This document shows, in pieces, positions 11,299 to 20,900 of a stretch of 64,000 nt of DNA; position 1 is the stretch's first letter; the number at the start of each line of letters is the position of its first letter. The notes below the pieces were generated by a model, which was given only the letters and a program-made list of their open reading frames with translations, did no database searches and was not told the origin of the DNA. The translations under genes and the position numbers were made by a program. This stretch comes from Isoetes taiwanensis (Eukaryota; Streptophyta; Lycopodiopsida; Isoetales; Isoetaceae). The DNA is taken from NCBI GenBank assembly GCA_021234155.1, contig JAJEKV010000084.1, positions 60,001-124,000 of the forward strand, given 5' to 3'.

Positions 11299-11987
11299 AA
11301 GAGATATCTCCTCCCCTCCCCCTTCTTTTCTCGTCATACGCATGGAAAATGCCCATGGAAAGAGAGATACAATGCTTTACATTAAGTCCTAATTCTCAAA
11401 TTCTATAAAAATAGATTATTCACAAACTCAACTAAAAGTTGATAAGTGACCAATAACATATATTTCCTTACAACGCTAGTGTTCTCAGAGATTAATAAAC
11501 AATCTCTCTTCTCTCTTCACCATTACAGATACGTCATCCTAAGATGCATGATATTGATGCCATAATGAGAACTGTAATGTTAGATACATCATCCTCAGAT
11601 CCAATAAGACAAATTCTTCAATTATTAAGGAAACAAGGTGTTTTCACCGTATAGGTTGCCTTCAAAGACCAACTTATTACCATGTCTCCCTGCGGTCCTA
11701 AATGGATTTTTGTTTTATTCTAGCGACTCTCGGATGATAGCACAATGCCAAATTATTACCCATAACTCCTTGCAGTCCTAAATGAATTTTTATTTTATTC
11801 TAGCGACTCTGGATGATAGCACAATGTACGAAACATAATAATAATAAGTTTGGGTTTTTCAATCCTACTTGTACTACCCCAATTGTGTAGGTTACATTTT
11901 GTGCTCTATGTTCATTACTCTTAATTAATGTAAAAAAGTTCAATTCTATTTTTAATTTATTGTATTTAGTTTGCACAAATTCATTCA
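11299..11987. other. Non-coding; contains an imperfect tandem duplication
   Basis: From about 11668 to 11828 two ~80-bp units follow each other, both containing TTTTATTCTAGCGACTCT and GGATGATAGCACAATG. No gene is supported. Confidence 0.6.
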
Positions 11988-12003
11988 TGAATGTAACATT
12001 GAT

Positions 12004-12263
12004 TTCTTTTTTTTTGAAGGACGACAAGCTTTATTCACCAACTAAAAACTAGAGCAACATAACATGCAAAGACAGGATTATAACCCCAGTGGACAAACCG
12101 ATCCAACTGAGCACAACCACCTGCCTATGCAAAAGAATGAATCTGAAGGTAAGTATGCCAGATCAGTACTTTCTTCTCTTGATCAAGAGAAGAACAATTG
12201 TAAGCCATAACAATTTTATTTTGCGCCCACTGAAGAACAATCTCATCTGCAGTATCTACGCCC
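12004..12263 (-). mobile_element. 5'-truncated LINE insertion (260 bp) with 16-bp target-site duplication
   Basis: TGAATGTAACATTGAT occurs at 11988-12003 and exactly again at 12264-12279. Between them the plus strand starts with a T run (poly-A tail of a minus insertion) and continues GAAGGACGACAAGCTTTATT. The insert matches the 3' end of the large LINE at 46836 onward over its length. This is a classic target-primed reverse transcription product, truncated early. The 67- and 63-codon ORFs inside are fragments of the LINE 3' end. Confidence 0.92.
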
Positions 12264-12279
12264 TGAATGTAACATTGAT

Positions 12280-13197
12280 GACGTCTTTCTAACATTGTTA
12301 TTTCATATGTTCTCAAAATTTCTGATATCTACGTAATATTAATTTATCAGTTCAAGTCTATTCAACAGAAGAAATCACTTTGACTTCCAAAAATAATATA
12401 ATTACATACTTGAAAATAAATTTAAAATGCTGGTTGGCTTGAGCTAGTTAGATGTTTATGGTTTCATCATAGCTTTGTTGACAATATGATTCAAGCTTGA
12501 TGCATGTCTACAGTCAGGTGCTAGAGATACTTCCTAATGTCCACTTCACTCTAGTGAAGCTTGAAATGCTATAGATTTTAAGCAAAAAATCGATGTTACT
12601 AATATTTGAGAAATACTTATTATCGCATGATGCCAGGTAGAAATGCCAGTGTAGGGTTTAAGTTTTGCAGACCTGGTAGATAAGCTTGCTTATAGCCATT
12701 GTTTGCTAGGTAAAGCCGCATTTGTATTGTTCCTATCATTTAGATGTTATATTGCAATTGTGATATGTGGTGTTCCTTTTGGGGAAAAATTTGAAGCCAT
12801 TGCAGAATTCCTAATACAAATATGCATTATTGTCGTTCGCAAAGAATTGGCAAACCAATAAAGAATCTAGGAACAATAGTTAGATGCCCATTACATATTC
12901 CGATTCAAAATTGATGATTTGTCTCCATAACTACTCAGAAGGATGATTCATTTAATCTAGGTGAGCTGCACTTTATGGTAGCAGGCCGCATCTCTGTATC
13001 AACATTCTGAAACTTTTGAGAGGATTACACACAACAATTTTTTTGCTTTTTTTTTTTTGTTCAATCACTAATATTGAATACTATACACAAATACACATAC
13101 AAATTGGAGATTGAAAATATGCTACAGTTGTTGGATTTCCAAGATAGATTGACCATTTTGCTAGACTAGCATTCGTAGCACACACACATATAATATC
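12280..13197. other. AT-rich region, nothing recognised
   Basis: No supported gene. A 20-bp direct repeat containing ACACACATATAATATCAT (about 13179 and 13201) borders the foldback element that follows. Confidence 0.4.
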
Positions 13198-13794
13198 ATA
13201 ACACACACATATAATATCATTACGAATTTTTTCTAGTTCGTTCGTCAATTCTTAAGGCCAGAAGAGGCCGAGAAATTTTGGTTAACACACAAACCATTAC
13301 ATCCAACACTTTAAAAATTAAACCCCCTTGAAACCCCCTTTGGTTTGGGTGCATATTCACACGGGGGGGTGACTCAGCACATCGAGAGGCCGTTGGATAG
13401 GCATATTCACTCTTTATTCCTTAATCTACACCGTACGTAAAGTTCCTCATTTGTGGGGTATGCATGTACAAAATTTGCTATACTGTATAACAAGTTTTGC
13501 AAAATACTATAAGATTTGTAGTAATATACTACATGGTGTTGGTTTTGTACATGCGAAACATAATTTTAGGAGCTCTCGGCCCCCTCGTCACCCCCCGTGA
13601 AGAAGCTCAATGCCCTGAGTCACCCCCGGGTGAATATGCACCCAAACCAAAGGGGTTTCAAGGGGGTTTAATTTTAAAGTGTTGGATGTAATGGTTTGTG
13701 TGTTAACCAAAAAAAATTCTGGGCCCCTTCTGGGCCTTAAGAATTGACGAACTAAAAAAAGAAAAAATTAAATGATATTATATGTGTGTGTTAT
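13198..13794. mobile_element. Foldback element / MITE with ~200-bp terminal inverted repeats
   Basis: The left arm begins ATAACACACACATATAATAT at 13198 and is matched in reverse by the sequence ending ATATGTGTGTGTTAT at 13794. The arms include inverted copies of ACGAACTA, CCTTAAGAATTGAC, GTGTTGGATGTAATGG and CCCAAACCAAAG...GGGTTT, extending to about 13370 and 13580. The centre has a smaller inverted pair, CATGTACAAAA and TTTTGTACATG. The 64-codon ORF at 13497 spans loop and arm and is not a gene. A 2-bp TA duplication is possible but cannot be distinguished in this AT-rich context. Confidence 0.75.
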
Positions 13795-14442
13795 TATATT
13801 ATATGTGTTATTATATGTTATTATATGTGTTATATTGATAAAAGGATAAATGTGATGAGGATAGAAAAGAAAAGCCTGTCATAATGATGTTGCCATATTG
13901 ATGTAATATGGATCCAACCGTCAATGTAGACCAAGACAAGATAAAATATCATCCTTGTCATTGGAGCTGGGAGAATCTACCAGAACCACAAAACAGGCAC
14001 CATACCATGCTTCCATACCATGCTTATAGCCCAAGGAACACTGGAACACTAGATTCTCGTTAGAATATACATTAAGAATAATGAGTGGACGTATAGTTTA
14101 TTAAAACAAATAGCTTTGAAAGTGCCCCCTAGGATTTGAACCTAGGCATGGCCAGCAAGAAAAAAGAAAATAACCTAACATCTTGAGCCGAGCTAACGAA
14201 TAGATCGTGCCACCAACTCAAAATTTATAGATGTCTTCTTCCATTTAGCAATCAAATAAATTTAATAATGCAATAAGTAATACCCATTGGTCGCAAAAGT
14301 ATGCTAGGTATGAAGACAACGAGCAAGGCTATGACATAAAAGAATGTTAGCGAAAGTCTAGCTAATATATCTGACTATGAACGTGCTTTCATTATCATCT
14401 TTGTGGTACAAAAAAAAAATAGGGCCATGAATGATGTAAAGG
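13795..14442. other. Non-coding, low-complexity TATATGTTATTA start
   Basis: The first 50 bases are an imperfect TTATATG repeat. The rest shows no supported gene. Confidence 0.4.
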
Positions 14443-15060
14443 AGGACCAAAGAAAATGCCAATGAACCAACAACACATTGATTACTTGCGCAAAACACAA
14501 ATGCTTTTCATACATCGACCTCGCTTGCAGGAATCCAAGAAGAAGATAGAAATGTATGGAACCTGCATTAGGGTTAAATCTAGCACCTACATGTGGACCA
14601 GCCCATTGAAAGAGATTAATCTTGCAGAAGTTTGCAAATTAAAGAAAGCACTGCATCCAAACGTACAAATTTTTTCATGCATAACATACATAGGTTTTGC
14701 CTGCATCTTCCACAGACCTATCTTCACCGATTATCATTTTTTGGTACAAAAAACAAAATATAAAGGAGGACCAAAGAAATGCCAATGAACCAACAATCTG
14801 TGATTACTTGTGCAAACACAAATGCTTTTCATACATGGACCTCTCGCTTCACGAGAATCCAAGATGAAGATAGAAATGTATGGAACCTGCATTAGGGTTA
14901 AATCTAGCGCCTACATCTGGGCCAACACATTGAAAGAGATTAATCTTGCAGAAGTTTGCAAATTAAAGAAAGCTCTGCATCCAAACGTACAAATTTTTTC
15001 CTGCATAACATACATAGGTTTTCCACAGATCTTCGCAGACCTATCTTCAGCTGGTCCCTG
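14443..15060 (+). repeat. Tandem duplication of a ~310-bp unit
   Basis: Unit 1 (about 14443-14757) and unit 2 (about 14758-15060) both contain AGGAGGACCAAAGAAA, ATGCTTTTCATACAT, GGAACCTGCATTAGGGTTAA and ATCCAAACGTACAAATTTTT. Both keep an ORF ending ...NLAEVCKLKKALHPNVQIFS. The differences between them are mostly amino-acid changing (T/A, M/I, S/N, P/T), so there is no sign of selection on a protein. Just downstream, from 15039, an exon-like frame follows a CTTCGCAG acceptor and reads TYLQLVPVQFYAESSVQLVS with heptad-like spacing. I cannot name it. Confidence 0.8.
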
Positions 15061-15360
15061 TTCAGTTTTATGCTGAAAGTTCTGTGCAGCTGGTTTCAGA
15101 ATGCTCTAAGCAGGTTGCTGAATGCCGGCATCACCTGGAAATATATGTGGCTTCTAAGACATCATTTCAAAGGGAAACGAACCTGTTGGATTGCCGCTGC
15201 AGCTGCTGGTCGACCGAAAGCCATGTTATGGTGGGAAAGCCTACTCTTGAAAAGGGAAAGCCTGCTCCTGCCAAGTTCAGAAAGGGAATTTAAAGCTTGT
15301 ATCCAAACCCTGCTCCTTGTTCTGTGTGTATCGAAGAGGAAGACTTACCCTAGAAACTAA

Positions 15361-16059
15361 GATCTCGATTATGGAAAAGCCTGCTCCTGGAAAGAAGAAA
15401 TTGCACGGATATGCCAAGTCAGAAAGGGGATTCAAAGCTCGTAGCCAAACCCACCCGGCTCCTTTTTCTCTGTGAATCAAAAGCAAGCCTTACCCTAGAA
15501 ACTAAGATCGAGGTCTGCATGTTGTAAATTGTCTCTGAATTATATCTTAGATACAAACAAGTAACTAGCTAGGTAGCCAAACTAGCTAGGTAGGCAAATC
15601 GGCAGCAAAGGTGAAAGAAACGGCCGCAAATTTGCAACACAAAATCCGTTCTGTTCAAGTCCGGCTACTGTTCCACCGTACAACGAAAATACACTCTGTT
15701 CTATGTTTTTAACACTTTGGCCTTTTTTAGCACGTCCCAATAATAATTATCTACATGGCTTTTCAAACATTATTCATATTTATTCATATGAATGCCATCA
15801 TTTTTTGCATGTAATTATAGTAGCAAAAGGGGGCTTCCATTATGAGCCCTTGATCTCGAACTAAAGAGTTGATCTACACCATTAAAATTATAGGGGAAAA
15901 TTAGACAACACAAAAACTATACAAATATGAGGCTAAAATATAGTGCGCACTCTAGATGTACGCATTAGTACGTTTTTTGAAATACGCCCATGAAATCATA
16001 TGAAAACCATGCCAAAAAGCGTATAAAATCACAAAAAAAACCCCCTGTTATAATGCTAC
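15361..16059. other. Intergenic, nothing recognised
   Basis: Starts with a second decayed copy of about 100 bases from 15230-15360 (GAAAAGCCTGCTCCTG words and CTTACCCTAGAAACTAAGAT at the ends). Otherwise AT-rich and non-coding. Confidence 0.4.
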
Positions 16060-16492
16060 ATATTTTTTTGGGTTGCCCCTAGGGGGGCAAACCCTCGTTT
16101 AGGTGGGTTTGTGGCATATCCTAGGTATATGCTAGAATATGCCTAGGATATGCTGTAACTGCTCCAAACCCGTCATTCCCGGTAAACTCGCGGTCACCTG
16201 CTTTACGGTCGCTCGTGTGTGAAACCGCCTAACCGGAAGATAGACAGGGATGAAAAGTTCATATATTTTACAAGAGCAGACAGACTATGGCTCTGTCTTT
16301 GGCTATGGAGACTAGGGCAGACTATGCAGAGGCTAAGAAACTGCTTTTCATGACCCAAAGCACAGCTCGCGAGTTTCTCTTTGTTTATGAAGTTTTTAAA
16401 GAAGATAATACAATCAGTCATTCTGCACATAAACTCGCTAATAGCATATGCAGTCTCCAGAAAGAGTGCGATGAAGTTCAATCTCTGTTTCA
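16060..16492 (+). CDS. 5' region and first exon of an unidentified gene (partial)
   Basis: A TTGGGTTGCCCCTAGGGGGG block at about 16070 opens a ~230-bp leader shared with 29477-29690 inside the Helitron. The ORF from 16287 (MALSLAMETRADYAEAKKLL...) runs to a canonical donor CAT|GTAAGA at 16492/16493. Residues include HSAHKLANSICSLQKECDEV, predicted to be helical. The Helitron copy encodes the related start MAAKMTDYAEAKKL. The family is unknown and no convincing second exon was found. Possible later pieces (16744-16944, KHGKATVVNLEQVPLFEFRA) are not joined confidently. Confidence 0.35.
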
Positions 16493-17357
16493 TGTAAGAA
16501 TAACATCTTCATTATGGTCAGATCATTCGATTTGCCAATTCTTATTTGAAATTTTTGTATTGATGGGGTTGCAACAACGGGTTACTAAGGCAGAGCATCG
16601 GTTGAGAGACTCCAAGAGCATCGGTTGAGAGACTTCGAGGTAGATCAAGGCTGGATCCTCGCTACTCAACTGAGTTCCAAATCGTTTCTACCATCATTTA
16701 AAATTATTGGCTTTTCTTTTCAGGTTAGGTTATTGTCTCATTTTTGTTTCAAGAAAAAGAAGCGGCTCTTTTGTATATCGGTTATAGCTCTATTCGGAAC
16801 AGTGATCCTGGCAAACATGGAAAAGCAGACAAACATGGAAAAGCTACTGTGGTTAATCTGGAGCAAGTACCTCTATTTGAATTTAGAGCCTTGAAAATTG
16901 CTATAGAAGCAACATGCACATATCTCAGTATTTTTTACTTTTGAGTTTTTCTTTCTCGAAGCAGGATGCATATAATGAATAATAAGAGTGCCCACAGCCT
17001 CCAGAAAGAGCAGTGACATATGCAGCTTAAAGGCAATAAATTCTATCTCGAATCCTCTTTTGTCACTGCTGCTCTATAGAAGTTGTGATTATGAGAACAG
17101 AATATCATCTCAAGTATCATCTAGCTTCAGTTTTGCTTCAGTTTTGTTGTGATGCGCTATATGGCGACCCCCCAGAGGCGAAGCCCTCCAAGTCCGGCAA
17201 CAGCAGAGGCCCACAAACACAAAGACATTGCACCAAAGGGGGCAAAGAAAACCAAGAAAGTTTTTGCCTCCCTGGAGTCTATTATGGACCGATGCCATTT
17301 TATTCTTAGGACTCTGGCTTCTACAGATGAAGGCCGCACCAAAAAGACTAGGTAATA

Positions 17358-18005
17358 AAAAGACTAGGTAAGAGGATTGTAGAACCAATACATGAGCATG
17401 TACAGATGCAAATCATTGCTATATGATTGTATAAAGATGGTATTGTCTGGATTGATGGACCATGCCGGAGCTGTCAATCTAGCTGTGGATAAATTGAAGG
17501 AGCTTCTGTCAGAGGATGATCCAAACTTGAAATATTTGGGCTTGCAAATGCTATTAGGATTTATGCCCAGATGTCCAGATGTAGTGGCCAATGATAAAAG
17601 TATGATTATGAAGTCTCTGAACAACGATGATCCAAGCATTCAGATGAGCGCTTTACGCTTGGTTATAGGTATGGTTTCTGATGGTAACCTGGTTGAAACT
17701 ATCTAGGTGCTTATGAAGTACATACATTCATCTGAACGTGTTTTCAGCAATGGGCTTATATCCACTGTGCTTTCTACATGCAGCAATGCATTCTATGAGT
17801 TAGTTACAGACTTTTCATGGTATGCGATGGTGCTAGCAGACATTGCTGGCTTGCGTGTCCCTTCTGTAAGAAAGGAACTTGTGAAGGTGGCAGAGATTTC
17901 TTGATTGATCCGGCATTATTAGGATGTCCGTACATTCATAGAGTCCTCTCTGCTGCAGCTTGGGTAGCTGGTGAATTTGTGGAGCTATCAACTTGCATTG
18001 CCTAA
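17358..18005 (+). pseudogene. AP-3 complex subunit delta (delta-adaptin) pseudogene
   Basis: AP-3 delta is the large adaptin of the coat that sorts cargo to the vacuole. Pieces match in order: LGKRIVEPIHEH (frame 1, near 17360), then after a frameshift KSLLYDCIKMVLSGLMDHAG, AVDKLKELLSEDDPNLKYLG, LNNDDPSIQMSALRLVIGMV, an in-frame TAG at 17704, VLMKYIHSSERV...STVLSTCSNAFYELV, RKELVKVA, and after another shift DFLIDPALLGCPYIHRVLSA AAWVAGEFVELS. A segment of roughly 25 residues before RKELV is missing. The first 200 residues and the hinge and ear are absent. There are no introns across the matched span, so it is probably a retropseudogene or decayed gene copy. Confidence 0.8.
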
Positions 18006-20408
18006 GAAGAAGAATGGCCTCAGATCATTAGAACACTTTGTATTCACAACCGAAGCTGCATTAACAGGGGCAGATGAGGTAAGAGCATTGTCGCAACTTA
18101 TCAGAGATGGTAAAGATACATTGTGCGTTATATTTAATGAACATGTTGTGATGCGTAACGACAAAATCAATATCCATGCAATTTAGTGTTGGCTCATCTC
18201 AAGATCATTTATGTAGTGTGGATTGGAAGAAATGGCCACATTCTGATCAAATCTGTCCTCTCTTGCGTGTCATCCACCCACATGGTCTTTGCTCTAGTGT
18301 GGATTCGGTCCAACAGAATTGGGTTTATGTGTATGATCCATTTACATATTGTACAAGTAATTTGATATGCCCCTGCGGTGGGTTTGAGTGGTCCTCTATT
18401 CGGGATGTGTGTGCTGGTATACAAAGACAAAGAGATGGATGGAGAGCAGCGTTTTCTGGAGGAAACAATTCATTTCCTCTTGTTTAGAAACCAAGATTTG
18501 TGGCGAGGCTTGCAAGAGCATTATAGTAGAGATGTAGTTGCTATGGTTATTGCATAGTTACTGCATACCTTTAGTCGTGGGTAATGAGGATGAAACCAGG
18601 TCTTATGTGCTGCAGGTATTGTGGTAGTGTCTTTATGCATGGTAGATAACCATCTCTTGTTGCCAAGAAGGGATTACAAATATTTTTGATGATGTACTGA
18701 TCAATAAAATCCTTCTAGGTGTTCTGTTTGCATAACGCTATAATGGATTTTTCCTCAGAAATGGATTGCCTTTTATGGCCATATTGTTATGTGCCTCAAA
18801 CCAGGCCTGATTTCGATTTTGCATTAATCTGCGAGAATGCAGCTCAGTATAAATACTTCTCAATTTTTGAGAAAGAATCCTTTAATTTGTTGGATTTTTT
18901 TATAGAATTTTAACCCAAAATTACCGTCAAACTAGAATCTTTGAAGACAATAGCGGGCGGGGTTTTGGGCGAAGGGATATGCATCCCTCCCAAGTGATGA
19001 AAGTAATTTGGTGATGAAAATGAATTCAAACGGTTAATTGAGGGGCTAAAATCTCTTTGGCAATTCATTGCCTCTCTTCATGCTGCACTTTGTTTGTTGG
19101 GGTTAATATGTTGTGTTAGTTTCATCATGGAACGATATGGCATATTGTTAAGCGATTTTGAATGTGTTAGATCATGCAATAAAAACTACAAAGTAAAATG
19201 TATAAATTGTAAAATGGCTTCTTTCAGCATCCAAGCCTGAGATTGGCACTTCTTTGTATAATATCTTAACAGTGTATGGTCTTTCTGAGTTTACAGGACA
19301 AATGAATCCATAGGCCTCGCCTTTTCTGGTTTATATTTTTCTTAGTAACTCCATACAAGTACTCTTGTGCCACATAGAGTTGCGAGTAAATGTGATTAAC
19401 TCAGCATTCGCATTACAGCGGCATGGTACAATGTGGCTTCACATAGTTGACATTTTACATCAGAGGATAATGTTTAGCACAAAGGCACATGCTCTATATA
19501 TGAGGGAAATGAATAGTTAGACCTTGAATTTAGGCTCTACTATGTTAGGAAGATGTGATCACCATGAGAACTGTTTGCATTGCCCATGTAATTGATATCA
19601 AGGACTGTGTTTCCAAAGTTAGCTGCACATAGAGAGTGGTACAATTAAAAACTTATCCAAAACATGATCAAGTAAATTTTAAACTTACAGTAAAATGATC
19701 AAGTAAATCATGATCCATAACTCACCTTCATAAATACTGCGAACAATGTCGACCCATTCTGGAACAAGTTCCCTGAAAATGACTCCATCTCGACGTGCAT
19801 CAAGTATGGTCAATGGACTTAATGTCATAAAAATATGTCAGGATACTTTCCTGAATGGAACCTGATATAATGACGTTATCTTTCAGCTATGAGATGTTCC
19901 AACAAAGGAAGTTAGCTAATCTTAAATACTCTCTAAGCATCTCTGCCTCTGATTGTGACTGCTCCTTGATGTGTGATGTCTGAAAAAATGTTATGCATGT
20001 AAGATGTTTTTTCGCAGCATTGTAGAACCAATTCCAAAGCATGGCATGTGATTAAACACCTATTTTAATTTCTCTCTCACCTGATATATCGAAAAAAAAT
20101 GTTTTTTTGTTGTTCGATAGACCTAGATCTGAACAGAACATGCTATAATAAATGGCCACAAATCAAAGACAACCTAATTGTTAAGTATGTGGGTCTTTTT
20201 GCCTTTAATTAACCTGCACAACTTCGAAAGAAAACGCAAAACTCTTGCACTAAGAAAATGGCACCCTCTGTTCATAGCATTCACACGGCTTCAAACACAA
20301 AAGAAAAAAGACCCAACACGAAAAAATGATATAGAAACCATGAAAACACATTTCCAACATGAAAAGACAAAATAGAAACCATGAAAACACATTCTCAGGC
20401 CATCGGAG
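18006..20408. other. Non-coding region downstream of the AP-3 pseudogene
   Basis: Small ORFs at 17971-18186 and 18176-18487 (PLLRVIHPHG, SIRDVCAGIQRQRDGW) might be degraded continuations of a gene but match no family I know. From 18900 to 20400 nothing is recognised. Confidence 0.3.
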
Positions 20409-20436
20409 GGCAACCCCTCGTGCGCAGCACCTTATT

Positions 20437-20600
20437 TTTTTTTTTTTGGAGAAAAGGAAGTTTTTATATTTTATATAATAAAAAGTACAGCGTACAATGT
20501 TTCAAACTTCACAGAGGATTACTACAGGAGTAACCTCAACCTCTTCATCCTCTATGAACTGAGTCCATAGCATATTCGAACATAAATCCATAGCCTTGGG
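20437..20600 (-). mobile_element. Short retroposon insertion (~164 bp) with long flanking duplication
   Basis: A T run of about 14 (poly-A of a minus insertion) starts at 20435. The flanks GGCAACCC...GCAGCACCTTATT recur at 20409-20436 and 20601-20629 with three or four differences. The insert has no tRNA-like A/B boxes on inspection and no similarity to the LINE family at 46.8 kb, so it could be a 5'-truncated LINE of another family or a SINE. Confidence 0.6.
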
Positions 20601-20900
20601 GGCAACCCTTTGTGCGGCAGCACCTTATTATGGTTGTAGGGTTCTGATTCTCGGAATCAATGGTGCAACATACGTATATAAGAGTGAAATTTCAAAAATT
20701 GTCAGAAAAATGTTTGGAAGGCGAAGCAATGCATCTGGAGGAAACAGCAAAAGATGGAGGGCAGGTCCTACACACTCTTTCTTTCGCAGTTGCTGGATTT
20801 ATACTAGGAAAATTGCAAATGCGCCTTTGATGTGGGTGCTGCTGACATATCTAAGTTATGAAACTCCAGAATATTGTAACGTATCATTAGGCAAACTGTC

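Noticed and set aside
14456-15076. Tandem duplicated ORFs as a gene pair
   Set aside because: Differences between copies are mainly amino-acid changing, and no start or splice structure is shared, so protein selection is not supported.
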